Origin: Pseudomonadota bacterium
GTDB lineage: Bacteria > Pseudomonadota > Gammaproteobacteria > Steroidobacterales > Steroidobacteraceae
NCBI GenBank assembly: GCA_023417315.1
Contig: JAEZFW010000077.1
Coordinates: 1 to 62,053, forward strand
DNA length: 62,053 bases
Direction: 5' to 3'
The notes beneath the pieces are model-generated. The model searched no databases, was not told the DNA's origin, and worked only from the letters and a program-made list of their open reading frames with translations. Position 1 is the first letter of the stretch, and the number at the start of each line of letters is the position of its first letter. This document shows positions 26,474 through 35,859 of this stretch, piece after piece. A program made the position numbers and the translations under genes.

Positions 26474-26612
26474 ACTGACGCTCGGGATTCGTTTCGGGAG
26501 CATCGAAGACACGCACGTTTCGTTGCAGGGGCTACACGGACGTATTCACGCCCGGTCCCGAAACGAATCCCGAGCGGCAGGCCCGCTCGTCAAGCCTCGC
26601 ACCCCTCTCTCT
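26474..26612. repeat. Long-stem palindromic repeat element, copy 2
   Basis: The arms ctcgggattcgtttcggga (26481-26499) and tcccgaaacgaatcccgag (26556-26574) are perfectly complementary over 19 bp. The interior carries cgaagac...gtttcg near 26504-26522 and ctacacggacgtattcacg, matching the interior of copy 1 (17374-17500). Left flank ctgacg and right flank gcggcag are shared. It lies about 92 bases 3' of the minus-strand DUF5916 gene. The remaining DNA from 26216 to 26473 contains no gene I recognise. Confidence 0.85.
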
Positions 26613-26665
26613 TGCTCATACTCTCGTGGTTGTGCCCAGCTCATATACGCGAGCGGGGGGGCCTC

Positions 26666-28957
26666 CTACGACTCGAACCGGTAACTCACCTTTACGAGGA
26701 GCTGCTCGTCGTCGCGCAGGCTGAAGCTGTTGCGAAGCAACCGGCCCGAATCATTGACGGCCACGTCATCCTCCTCGTAGCCGCCACGTCCGTACACTAC
26801 ATATATATATGAGAGCGGCGCCAGCTCGTATCGATAGCGGATCTGAAAGCCGAGATTGCGGACGCTGAAGTCATCGATGGGTTCATCCGTCTCGATGGAC
26901 CGGCCACTCGCATCCACCCGATAGCCTTGCAGCAGACGCGCGTTCACGGCGATCGCTTGCATCTTGAGCCGCAGCTCCTGCCTGTTGCTCATCGTCCAAT
27001 TGAATCCGGCACTGACCTCCGTTTGCCGGCCATCGAAGCTGCCGATGAGGTTCTCACGCTGCCAGACCAGCCATGCAGGTGTTCGGTCAGCGTATACGCC
27101 CACGTGCACGTTGAAGGCGTCGTTCAGAAAGTACGTTGGCTCGACATACACGCTGTAGCCGATCTTGTCGCTCCCCTCGAGACCCCCGCTGTAGAGCTCC
27201 GCCTCGAGGTTGTACGCCCAGTTGCCCTTTCGAGGTCGTCGATATTCGGCGAACGCGTTGAAGTTCGGCGGCAGGTTCACCGCACCGTGACCGCGCGTGA
27301 GCAGATCGTCGACGCCCGCGCTGTTCACGTTGATCTGCGCGTACTCGTAGCTGCCGTTGCGCAGCCTGCTTTCGCGACTCAAGCGCGTTTGGTAGTTGAG
27401 CAATTCGCCGTGGTTGTTGCGATTGCTGCTGATACGCCAGCGCCAATCCTTCGATGCGTAGCGCGACTCTTCCGGCAGTTCCGTGAAGCGACGATTGATC
27501 TGCCAATGCACGTAATTCGTGTTGTTGCGCGAGAGGTAGCCCGCATCGTTGATCTCGAGCTCGTCGCCGAAGTGCATGCCGATCACCTGCTGACGCCAAC
27601 CGTGATCCATCTCGTAGTCGGCCCACACCGTCGCGCCGAGATCACGTGTGCGCTCACCGGATTGGTCGATCTCACTGCCGAACACGCGCGTGCGGATGTT
27701 CCATCTGGTCGGGCGCCAGTTGTGGTCGATGCCCACCACGCTTGCCTCGCGATCGAGGAACGGCCGCTCGACTTGCGTCATCATGAAACCCAGATTCTGC
27801 GTGCTGAAGTCGCGCACGAGCCTCAGGGCCCCGAATGTTCTGCCGACGCTCTCCGCTTCATCCGCTGCGAAGATCCCGTACTTCGTCGCGCCTAGGCTGC
27901 CGTTCAGCTTGATCGCGGCGGTGATATCGCCCGAGCCTTCGCCATCATCGGCGGGACCGCCGACGCGACGCGTGTAGAGAAGCTGGCTGTAGTCCGACGG
28001 CGTCGTGAACTCGAAGATGCCCTGGTTCTCCGTAAAGAAGGGCCGCTTGTCGCTGATGAAGGTTTCGGTCGCATCGAAGCTCACGACCAGATCGTCGCTC
28101 TCGACTTGCCCGAAGTCCGGATTCAAGGTCGCGGTCAACTGCATCTGACCGTTCGGCTTCCAGAAGATATCGGCGCCGCCATCGAGCTTGCCGCTCGTAC
28201 GAACATTGTCATAGAGACTCGAGACATACGGTGTGACCGCGAGCAACGCTTGGCTGTAGTTCGTCACTTCGATCGCGGCAAAGTCCGAGAGAAAACGCGG
28301 GCGCTCGTAACTGGCAAGCGGCCACGCGACGCGCTCCCCAGTCGCCCCCACCACTCGATCGACGTAGATTCGCAGCGTTCGAGATCCCGCGTTCGCCTCG
28401 CGCATCGGCGCGATGTGCCACGGGATCAGCACCTCCGCGCTCCAGCCCTCCTCGTCCTCGCCGACCGCGTGACGCCAGTTGCCATCCCAGTCCGAGTTGA
28501 AGTTGTTCTCGTTCGTGATGATCGCGTCGTACACACCATCGGTCGAGCTGAGCGTGAAGTTGTAGCCGGTGCGATGGTCGCCGTCGTAATCGATCATTAC
28601 GTTGACGCGGTCGACCTGCGCGTCGAAGTCGCGTTGCACACGTTGCTTAGTGCGCGGCACGGACGGCGGTTGAGCGTTGCGAAACGCAACCGCGAGTCCC
28701 TCAGGTGTAGAGAGGATCCAAGCTTGCGTCGCATGCGTCGCCGGTTCGCCGTTGAGCGGCTGAACTTTTCGAAACTCCGTCACGTGCTGCGCGTCCTGCC
28801 ATTCCTGCGGGTCGATGCGACCATCGATCTCGACGGCGAAGCTGCTCGTGGCGCAAGCTGGTAGAAGCAGAATGACGGGAATCCGGGCGCGGGCCCCGCG
28901 CCCCGTAGATAAACCTTTTTGGGGCACGCGCATACACCGGCCACCCTGCTGCCGCAT
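26666..28957 (-). CDS. DUF5916 outer-membrane protein with CBM9-like N-terminal domain
   Basis: A 763-aa exported protein. The signal region reaches SSFA, then a carbohydrate-binding-module-9-like domain begins (VEIDGRIDPQEWQDAQHVTE, VMIDYDGDHRTGYNFTLSSTD, GWSAEVLIPW). The long C-terminal part (RPFFTENQGIFEF, LLYTRRVGG, then alternating strands to VKVSYRFES) is a DUF5916 beta-barrel ending in an aromatic-rich strand. The fold suggests an outer-membrane channel or enzyme that handles glycans, but the biochemical role of DUF5916 is not established. ATG 28957 has AGGAG 9 nt upstream, which fixes the start. Confidence 0.88.
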   Translation of the reverse strand: MRQQGGRCMRVPQKGLSTGRGARARIPVILLLPACATSSFAVEIDGRIDPQEWQDAQHVTEFRKVQPLNGEPATHATQAWILSTPEGLAVAFRNAQPPSVPRTKQRVQRDFDAQVDRVNVMIDYDGDHRTGYNFTLSSTDGVYDAIITNENNFNSDWDGNWRHAVGEDEEGWSAEVLIPWHIAPMREANAGSRTLRIYVDRVVGATGERVAWPLASYERPRFLSDFAAIEVTNYSQALLAVTPYVSSLYDNVRTSGKLDGGADIFWKPNGQMQLTATLNPDFGQVESDDLVVSFDATETFISDKRPFFTENQGIFEFTTPSDYSQLLYTRRVGGPADDGEGSGDITAAIKLNGSLGATKYGIFAADEAESVGRTFGALRLVRDFSTQNLGFMMTQVERPFLDREASVVGIDHNWRPTRWNIRTRVFGSEIDQSGERTRDLGATVWADYEMDHGWRQQVIGMHFGDELEINDAGYLSRNNTNYVHWQINRRFTELPEESRYASKDWRWRISSNRNNHGELLNYQTRLSRESRLRNGSYEYAQINVNSAGVDDLLTRGHGAVNLPPNFNAFAEYRRPRKGNWAYNLEAELYSGGLEGSDKIGYSVYVEPTYFLNDAFNVHVGVYADRTPAWLVWQRENLIGSFDGRQTEVSAGFNWTMSNRQELRLKMQAIAVNARLLQGYRVDASGRSIETDEPIDDFSVRNLGFQIRYRYELAPLSYIYVVYGRGGYEEDDVAVNDSGRLLRNSFSLRDDEQLLVKVSYRFES

Positions 28958-29018
28958 CGTTCGTCTCTCCTGCTTTTACGTTGAGACGCGCGAATCGGGA
29001 GAAAGGTTGTAATGCCCC

Positions 29019-30386
29019 TCAGCGCGGCGACGGTACAGTCGCGTCGTGCCATCGCAGGCGGTGCGTGATGGCGCGGTAGCCGAGCGCGGCCGCGAGGATG
29101 CTTGCGCAGGTCACGAGTATCAGCACCAAGAGCTCGACGAACGCGCGATCCATGAGACTCCTGAAGCTGCTCGTCGTGCTGCGCGCCGCGTCTGCAGTCT
29201 GCGGCAGTACGCGCTCGATGCGTAAGGCAAGGCGATCGAGCTCACCGAGCGTCGCTTGGGCCTCGCGCAGCAAGGCTGCGTAGTCTTGCGGATCGAAGGG
29301 CTTGCCACCTTCCGCAGCTTGCCCCGAAGACTGCGTCTTGAGTCGTGCGGTGAGGTGATCGAGTGTTGCGAGCGTCTCTTGGAGTGCTTGAGCAGTATCG
29401 GTGCCCGCTTCCAACGTGAGCCTGAGCTCGGTGTTCGCGGCTGCCAGACTGCGACTGCGCTGCTCGAGCTCCTGCATGAGCTGGGAGATCGCTGCCGCCC
29501 GCTCGCGGGCAAGAAGGTCGGGCATCATCGTCACCAATCGGTCGCTCGCGATGCCGATGCGGGCGAGGTGCTCGGCGTCAGTCAATAACCCTTGCGCCTC
29601 GGGCGTCACTGCAAACTGATACGCGAGCCGTTCGATCTGCAGATCGAGCAGCGTCGGCGCACGCTGCAGGTAGAAAATCGAGCGTTCTGCGAGCTCGCGC
29701 GTTTGTGCAATTTCACGAACGGCCGGATCGAGCCCACTGAAGACGTCCAATCCAAATACCGAGAATAGATTCTCCGGAGAGCTGTCTTGTGATTGCAGGA
29801 GTCCAGCGGCGGCGGCGAAGTCCGTGAAATGGATATAGGCGACGGAATCCACATAGGGATGCTTCGCGCGCCAGCGATCGATGACCTCGTGCAGCTCGGA
29901 TTTCTGTTGTTCATTGAGAACGTCCTCGACGAGGCGCCAAGCGTCAGCTTCGAGAGAAACGTGCGTGTCGAGCAAGACTTGCCCGCGTTCGCCTGCACCT
30001 GCACGTACCCACGCATCGTCGATGACCATGCGGCTCAAGGTCGCCAGCACGACCATGTCGAGCGTGCTGATGAGCGGATTCGATCCGCTCGCGATCGTGT
30101 ACGCCGCAGTCGATTGTTGGACTTTCCACTCCTGTGCATTCAAGCGCTGCTGTCCGCTCGCTGGGCCTGATTGGTACGCCAATGCCGCCTCGCGCACGCG
30201 GCCCACGTATGCATCGGAGAACCGCATGACTCGTAATTGGAGCTCCTGCATCCGCTCTGCACGTTCCTCCGCTTCTCGATGGCTAGGCAGTAGCTGCGTC
30301 AGAGTCGAACAGCCCTGCAGCGCTGTCACCAGAACCAACAGTGGCAGATACAGAACGTCTTGCCGGTACCGAGTGCATCCGCACAT
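29019..30386 (-). CDS. Lipoprotein with coiled coil and C-terminal membrane helix
   Basis: A 455-aa protein. An N-terminal signal (VLYLPLLVLVTALQGC) ends in a lipobox with Cys26. The body is almost entirely helical. The region around residues 305-405 has heptad-like repeats (ISQLMQELEQRSRSLAAANT, then ALQETLATLDHLTARL) that suggest a coiled coil, and the C-terminus has a hydrophobic helix (VELLVLILVTCASILAAALG) and a basic tail. Such a protein could span the periplasm between two membranes, but I do not recognise a family. It is followed on the same strand only by the DUF5916 gene and preceded by the BASS transporter (33 bp gap). Confidence 0.75.
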   Translation of the reverse strand: MCGCTRYRQDVLYLPLLVLVTALQGCSTLTQLLPSHREAEERAERMQELQLRVMRFSDAYVGRVREAALAYQSGPASGQQRLNAQEWKVQQSTAAYTIASGSNPLISTLDMVVLATLSRMVIDDAWVRAGAGERGQVLLDTHVSLEADAWRLVEDVLNEQQKSELHEVIDRWRAKHPYVDSVAYIHFTDFAAAAGLLQSQDSSPENLFSVFGLDVFSGLDPAVREIAQTRELAERSIFYLQRAPTLLDLQIERLAYQFAVTPEAQGLLTDAEHLARIGIASDRLVTMMPDLLARERAAAISQLMQELEQRSRSLAAANTELRLTLEAGTDTAQALQETLATLDHLTARLKTQSSGQAAEGGKPFDPQDYAALLREAQATLGELDRLALRIERVLPQTADAARSTTSSFRSLMDRAFVELLVLILVTCASILAAALGYRAITHRLRWHDATVPSPR

Positions 30387-30419
30387 GCCTTCATTCTCAT
30401 CGAACTTTTGATGTTCGCC

Positions 30420-31319
30420 TCAATGCGCGCCGGCAGGCGGCGGGCCATGAGGCGCAGTGCCGCTGCCTGCTGCACGCAATCGCTTGCGCCACACCTTGTA
30501 CGGGATCACCGCAAGTCCACTCACGAGCACAGCAAGCAGTACGCCAAGCGGCGCCAGTGGTTGATCGGCAAGGCTCGCTACCGCAATCGCAACACCGGGA
30601 TGACGAGAAACGGTGGCAAACGCGAGGACGGTGCGATTGTCTTCGTTCGGACCGCCAAGCAGATGGCCAGCCGCGAGCCCGAGCAACGTAATCAGAACGA
30701 TCGCCGTGAGCGTTCCTTCGCGCACGAGCGACATCATCAACGGCCATGCGCCGATCAGAATGGGTATGACGCAGACGAGGAGCACGAGGCCGCTCGCCCG
30801 CTGCATGGCAGGAACCCAGGATCGCGTTGCAGGCCGCCAGTGCCCGATCGCAAGGCCGATCCCAAGCGGCAGCAGCACCGAGCCGATCACGACTTGCGCA
30901 ATGGCAAGCGGGCTGACGTGCAGGATCTTGCCCTCTCCGAACATGAGCTGAATCACCTCGACGATGATCGGCGTGACGATTACCGACGATACCGTGCTCG
31001 CGAACAGCAACCCTCGCGCGAAGGCGGGGTTGCTGGGTGCGACCAACGGCAGCATGTCCTTGGAGAACATCGCACCGACCGGCGCGACCGATAGTGTCAC
31101 GAGCGCGACGATCACGGCCGGATGCAAAGAGAACGTTTTGCATATGAGGATCGCGACAGCCGGTCCCAGAATGTACATCGCGAAGAGACAGCGGGCGAGC
31201 CGCGAGGGCGCGCTCAACACGGACTGCAGATCGGCCCATGAGACCCGCATGCCGATGGAAAGCACCATCAAGAAGATGCTCAGCGAGACACCAGCGAGAA
31301 TGAGCGATTGGATGTTCAT
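30420..31319 (-). CDS. Bile acid:sodium symporter (BASS) family transporter
   Basis: A 299-aa inner-membrane protein with about nine or ten hydrophobic helices. Segments LVTLSVAPVGAMFSKDMLPL, the central LPLGIGLAIGHW and VLAFATVSRHPGVAIAVASL match the BASS/arsenite-permease superfamily: the SxxP..A and the crossover HPG region contribute to the sodium and substrate sites. Bacterial members move organic anions such as keto acids or bile-acid-like compounds with sodium. The start at 31319 has GAGGAAG upstream. The C-terminus is Pro/Gly/His-rich. Its substrate is unknown; the neighbouring lipoprotein gene gives no clue. Confidence 0.9.
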   Translation of the reverse strand: MNIQSLILAGVSLSIFLMVLSIGMRVSWADLQSVLSAPSRLARCLFAMYILGPAVAILICKTFSLHPAVIVALVTLSVAPVGAMFSKDMLPLVAPSNPAFARGLLFASTVSSVIVTPIIVEVIQLMFGEGKILHVSPLAIAQVVIGSVLLPLGIGLAIGHWRPATRSWVPAMQRASGLVLLVCVIPILIGAWPLMMSLVREGTLTAIVLITLLGLAAGHLLGGPNEDNRTVLAFATVSRHPGVAIAVASLADQPLAPLGVLLAVLVSGLAVIPYKVWRKRLRAAGSGTAPHGPPPAGAH

Positions 31320-31390
31320 CAGTTCTTCCTCAGACGCGCGGAGCGCTTTGCTCGTGATGTCCTTGCGCGGCGCATTCGCTCCTCAAGCCC

Positions 31391-31588
31391 CCTCACCCGC
31401 CGCTCCGCTGGCGACCTCTCCCACGAGGAGAGGTGTTCCTAAGCCCCTCACCCGCCGCTCCGCTGGCGACCTCTCCTACGACCTCACCCGCCGCTCCGCT
31501 GGCGACCTCTCCCTCGAGGGAGAGGTGTTCTGTTCTCTTCACCTGGGCGCCCCCTCTCCCCTTGTGGGAGAGGGTTGGGGTGAGGGGG
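31391..31588. repeat. Three identical 31-base units plus inverted CTCTCC/GGTGAGG element
   Basis: The 31-base unit beginning cctcacccgccgctccgctg and ending gcgacctctcc occurs identically at 31391-31421, 31446-31476 and 31482-31512. An inverted counterpart (ccctctccccttgtgggaga, then gggttggggtgaggggg) at 31552-31588 closes the element. Units 1 and 3 run into gaggagaggtgttc or gggagaggtgttc. A related single copy lies at 54573-54650. This class of CCTCACCC/CTCTCCC palindromes is widely dispersed between genes in proteobacteria; it sits after the GH3 stop at 31609. Confidence 0.88.
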
Positions 31589-31608
31589 CTGCGCTCGCGC
31601 AACTTTCC

Positions 31609-33861
31609 TCAAACACCGAACTGCCTTGCCGACAGCGGCGCCTCGCCTCTCAACACCAGATCGACAGCAGACTTGCCGATCGCTACATGATGCGATCCTT
31701 CTGCGATGCTCCAGTTGCCTGCTTTGCCATCGAATCGTGCGAGCAGACGCGGCTCGGCGGTGATCGTGATGCGCTTCTGCTCACCAGGCTTCAACTCGAT
31801 GCGCTCGAATCCGAGCAGTCGCATGCGTTTGTCACCCGCGGCATCGATGAGATACAGCTGCGGCACGTCCGCACCCGCTCGCTTGCCGACGTTCTTCACA
31901 TTGAAGCTCGCAGTGATCGTCTCGCCACCGCTCACCTTCAGATCGCTGTAGTCGAACCGCGTGTAACTCAGGCCGTGACCGAACGCGAACATCGGTTTCG
32001 CCCCTTTCTTCGCGAACCAGCGATAGCCGATCTCCGCACCTTCGTTGTATTCGATCGTGACTGCGCTCCCCCACGGCGTGCCCAGACCGGACAGCTCGGG
32101 TCGCGGTGTTTGGCTGAGACTCTCAGGGAACGTGATGGGCAGGCGACCCGAAGGATTGACTTGACCCGCGAGCACTTCGGCGATTGCGCGCGCACCCGCC
32201 TGGCCCGGATACCACGCTTCGACGATAGCCTTCACCTTGTCTCGCCATGGCATCGAAACAGGATTGCCGGTCTCGAGCACGACGATCGTGTTTGGATTCG
32301 CCGTCGCGACTGCATCTATCACCGCGTCTTGGCCCCACGGGAGCGAGAGATCCACGCTGTCGAAGCCTTCGCCTTCGACGCGAATACCGAAGGCGATCAC
32401 TACATCGCATCGTTTCGCCGTCAGCGCTGCTTCCGCGGGCGTATATCCGGGATCGAAGTCGAATTGCGCTTTCGGGAAGGCCTTCTTCAGCTCCTCCAAC
32501 GGCGACGGCGCAAATAGGAAGAGATTGCGATGCTTTCCCATGACGCCTGCACCGCCGATCTTGATGACACCGGCAAAGCCGCCGACGGGCGCAACCGCGC
32601 CAGAACCCGTCCCGCTGATCACGCCCTGCTGCGCGTAACCGCCGATCACTGCAATCTTCAGCGGCTTATCCGTCGCAAGCGGCAACACTCCATCGTTCTT
32701 GAGCAGCACGATGCCCTGACGCGCACCCTCGAGTGCGATCGCATTGTGCTGGTCCATATCAACTTGCGGCGCCGGTCCCCACTTGTCCGCACCTACGGCG
32801 AACAGCGAGCGCAAGATTCGGTGCACCATGTCGGAGAGGCGCTCTTTAGGAAACTCGCCCTTGGCGTAAGCATCCTTGAGATCGTCGGTAAACGGCTCCT
32901 TTCCCCATAACATCCGATCGCCTTGTACACCCGACTCCTGATCGAGCCCCTTCAACGCAAACTGCCATTCCGGCGTTGCACCCCAATCCGACATCACCCA
33001 GCCTTTGTAGCCCCAAGTGTCCTTGAGCACCTCATTCAGTAGATGATGGTTGCCGCCGGCGTATTCGCCGTTGATCTTGTTGTAGCCGCTCATGATCGAG
33101 CCAGGCTGCGAACGCTCGATTGCGATCTGGAACGTGAGCAAGTCGGATTCACGATGCGCCGCCGGATCGATGATCGCATCGAGCCAGTGTCGATTGGTCT
33201 CGTTGCAGTTGAGCGTGTAGTGCTTGAGCGTCGAGACGACGCCTTGACTCTGAATGCCGTTCACCTGCTCGGCCGCGAGCACTGCGCTTACATAAGGATC
33301 TTCGGAGAAGTACTCGAAGTTGCGCCCGTTACGCGGGTCGCGCGCCAAGTTGCATCCGCCGGCAAGCTGCACGTTGAATCCGCGACTGCGCGCCTCGCGT
33401 GCGATGGCTTCTCCACCCTCTCTGGCGAGCTGAAGATTGAAGCTCGAGCCGAGCGCAATCAAAGAAGGAAATGCCGTTGCGCCTTTATCGTCTGGTCGGT
33501 AGCCAGGATTCGTGATGCCCATGCTGGCGTCCGAGCTTTGTATCGCAGGGATGCCGAGCCGCGGGATACCTGGCGTGTAGCCCGCGCTCTCATTCTTCAA
33601 GTCCTTTGGGAGGCGCGCGTCCCGCGCGCCGACAGCGCTCCCTGGGATGGAGCCGAGCACGCTGATGATGAGCGAGAACCGCTCGTCGTCGGTCATCTGC
33701 TGCTCGATCTCGCGCGCACGTGCATCGACATCATCGAGCGCGCCTTTCACAAGCGATGCCGTGGAGATCGTCGTGTCGAGATCTCGTGCTTCTGACCCTC
33801 GCGCGAGAAGTGGCGAGTCCAGTTTTCCAGATTCAGTTCCAGGCGCCTGCGTCGTAGACAT
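31609..33861 (-). CDS. Glycoside hydrolase family 3 beta-glucosidase
   Basis: A 750-aa GH3 enzyme with the three usual parts: TIM barrel, alpha/beta sandwich and a C-terminal fibronectin III-like domain (GGETITASFNVKNVGKRAGA, DVPQLYLID). The nucleophile Asp292 lies in GWVMSDWGA. Substrate-site motifs are LAGGCNLARDPRNGRNFEYF, STLKHYTLNCNETNR and IMSGYNKING. It cleaves beta-linked glucosides or other short oligosaccharides from the non-reducing end. ATG 33861 has GGAGG 9 nt upstream; the frame extends upstream but without a start site. No clear signal peptide is seen, so it may act in the cytoplasm or be exported by an atypical route. Confidence 0.94.
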   Translation of the reverse strand: MSTTQAPGTESGKLDSPLLARGSEARDLDTTISTASLVKGALDDVDARAREIEQQMTDDERFSLIISVLGSIPGSAVGARDARLPKDLKNESAGYTPGIPRLGIPAIQSSDASMGITNPGYRPDDKGATAFPSLIALGSSFNLQLAREGGEAIAREARSRGFNVQLAGGCNLARDPRNGRNFEYFSEDPYVSAVLAAEQVNGIQSQGVVSTLKHYTLNCNETNRHWLDAIIDPAAHRESDLLTFQIAIERSQPGSIMSGYNKINGEYAGGNHHLLNEVLKDTWGYKGWVMSDWGATPEWQFALKGLDQESGVQGDRMLWGKEPFTDDLKDAYAKGEFPKERLSDMVHRILRSLFAVGADKWGPAPQVDMDQHNAIALEGARQGIVLLKNDGVLPLATDKPLKIAVIGGYAQQGVISGTGSGAVAPVGGFAGVIKIGGAGVMGKHRNLFLFAPSPLEELKKAFPKAQFDFDPGYTPAEAALTAKRCDVVIAFGIRVEGEGFDSVDLSLPWGQDAVIDAVATANPNTIVVLETGNPVSMPWRDKVKAIVEAWYPGQAGARAIAEVLAGQVNPSGRLPITFPESLSQTPRPELSGLGTPWGSAVTIEYNEGAEIGYRWFAKKGAKPMFAFGHGLSYTRFDYSDLKVSGGETITASFNVKNVGKRAGADVPQLYLIDAAGDKRMRLLGFERIELKPGEQKRITITAEPRLLARFDGKAGNWSIAEGSHHVAIGKSAVDLVLRGEAPLSARQFGV

Positions 33862-33898
33862 TTTGATCACCCTCCAGGCTGTGGCTGTAGGCTGCAGC

Positions 33899-35617
33899 TC
33901 ATCGATTCGCGGCGAGCACCTCGCTACTGTCCTCCTTACCGCGAAGTAGATGCGCCGCGCGCGTTTCGTTGCGCGCTTCGGCTTCAGGGGCGACGACCGC
34001 TCGCGCGAGTGCATCCGCACGCGGGGTCTCGTCCATATAGATAAACTGGGTCGGCTGTGCGAATCCGCTGCCTTCGGCTTCGATGAGCGATGCAATTTCG
34101 AGCAAGAGCCCCTCGCGAATCTCGAGAAACTCGGGAACGTCTGCCGTGAGCACGTAGGCGAAGAGCTCGAGCTCGATTGCTTCAGGAGAGAAATTCACCA
34201 GACGGATGCGAGCGGTCTCGGATTCGATCTGCGAGTGACTCTGGAGCAACCGGCGCACTCGATCCAGGATGCGCCTTAGTTGATCCGCGCGCGTACCGTG
34301 CTGAAGCCGCAGAATCGATTGCGCCAGGATCTTCTCGCGTGTCGCGAAATTCTCGATCCCTTCCTGCGCCAACACACCCGCAGGCACGGAGACGACCGAG
34401 TTGTCGAGCGTACGTATGCGCACCGATCGCAGGGTAATGTCTTCGATCCAACCGAGTCGATTCGAGATACTGCACAGATCGCCGACTGCGATCGCGCGAT
34501 CGCTCAGCATGAAGACGCCGCCAAGGAGGTTCTCCACGGTGCGCTGCGCACCGAGCGCTAGCGCGACACCGACGATGCCGAAGGCAGCGAGTGCCGTCTT
34601 AGACTCCACACCGAGTATGAGCAGGATGGCAACCAGCGCCGCGACGAGAACCAGCGCCTTCGAGATGCGCTCTCCGAGTAGCATCAGCGATCGGGTGCTC
34701 GCGCGATGCTTTCCCACCGTGAAGCTGCGCGCCTCTGCAAAGGCGAGCGCAAGAACGCGACGCAAGAACCAGGCGAGCGCAATCACGAACGCTAAGAATG
34801 CAACCCGGGCGTAGGCGACGCGAAAGGTCACCGGAAAGCCGAGCGAGGGGATCGTCATCAACTGGATAGCAAGCGTGAGGGTGGCGATGGCTGGCCAACG
34901 AATGTCGGCGTACCACGCGTCGATACTGGCGCGGCGTAGCGGGTCGTCGACGATCCTTCTGGCGATGCCGATGCAGATCCCGGCCAGGCACGCGAGCAGG
35001 ATGAATGGCACGAGGAGCGAAGCCGCGAATACGATCCATTGTGCCATCGAGATGCCGAGCAACTTCCTCTCGAGAAGTGCCGCGGGCATCGTGCGCTCGA
35101 TGAAACTCTTGTCCATCGATTGCCGCAGGCCCGGGACCAGAGCGAGCGTTTCGGGGGCAATGAGCCAGACCGCTCCCACCTGCGGGTCGTTTACTCGAAT
35201 CAATTCAAGATCGACGTTTCTGCCTGCGATCAGAAGCGGTCCGATGCGCTCTCGATCCGCCGCCAAGCCATCGTTCAATGCACCGTCCGGTGAATCGCTG
35301 ATCGTCGTGAGCGCTTGACTGAAGTAGCGGTCGACCAGGACCTTGAGGTCACGCGCAAGCGCCTCGAGCTCTCGGCGCTGGCCTTGTGTCGCCTGCATGT
35401 ATCGAGATGCAGTCGCGAAGTCGTCGCGCTCTGCGGCGCGCATGAATGCGACGAACGAGTCCCTTGGGGTAGACCGTCCGAGCGGATCGTTCGGCGCGCG
35501 AGACGCTTGGTCGGCATCTTCGTTCCGCTCGAAAGGCATCATCTGCGCAGGTGCCGATGCCGCAACGAATACGAGCAACAGCACACTCCTGCAGACTGCT
35601 GAGCGAATCCGCCTCAT
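33899..35617 (-). CDS. MscS-family mechanosensitive channel with periplasmic N-terminal domain
   Basis: A 572-aa inner-membrane channel. A signal-like N-terminus (SVLLLVFVAASAPA) and a soluble domain of about 170 aa come first, then about five hydrophobic helices, and finally the MscS core: the pore helix TALAAFGIVGVALALGAQRT with VENLLGGVFML, the beta domain (IAVGDLCSI, LGWIEDITLRSVRIRTLDNS, VVSVPAGVL) and a C-terminal alpha/beta region. It releases solutes during hypo-osmotic shock. The start at 35617 follows GAGG. It lies 37 bp upstream of the GH3 gene on the same strand. Confidence 0.93.
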   Translation of the reverse strand: MRRIRSAVCRSVLLLVFVAASAPAQMMPFERNEDADQASRAPNDPLGRSTPRDSFVAFMRAAERDDFATASRYMQATQGQRRELEALARDLKVLVDRYFSQALTTISDSPDGALNDGLAADRERIGPLLIAGRNVDLELIRVNDPQVGAVWLIAPETLALVPGLRQSMDKSFIERTMPAALLERKLLGISMAQWIVFAASLLVPFILLACLAGICIGIARRIVDDPLRRASIDAWYADIRWPAIATLTLAIQLMTIPSLGFPVTFRVAYARVAFLAFVIALAWFLRRVLALAFAEARSFTVGKHRASTRSLMLLGERISKALVLVAALVAILLILGVESKTALAAFGIVGVALALGAQRTVENLLGGVFMLSDRAIAVGDLCSISNRLGWIEDITLRSVRIRTLDNSVVSVPAGVLAQEGIENFATREKILAQSILRLQHGTRADQLRRILDRVRRLLQSHSQIESETARIRLVNFSPEAIELELFAYVLTADVPEFLEIREGLLLEIASLIEAEGSGFAQPTQFIYMDETPRADALARAVVAPEAEARNETRAAHLLRGKEDSSEVLAANR

Positions 35618-35859
35618 GGCGACCTCGCGCCGATAAAGGACACTTACGTCGAGATGCCGTCTTGCAGACAGACGACAGTTCGTGCACCCGCGAGCCGCGA
35701 TGGGCTGATCGCCTTCGTTCGTTTGGGCGACGCGCCCTTTTAGCGCAGACTCGCGCAGTGAAGTCTGGGGTTCTCAGCTAATCAAGGAGTATCCGTGAAT
35801 GGTCCAATAGGCGGTGACGGCTTGCTGCAACGCGAAGTGTCATTCGAAGGAGGCGCCGA

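Noticed and set aside
31391..31512. CRISPR array
   Set aside because: Three identical 31-base units look superficially like repeats, but the spacers are 24 and 5 bases, two of the spacers contain related repeat sequence, and there are no cas genes.
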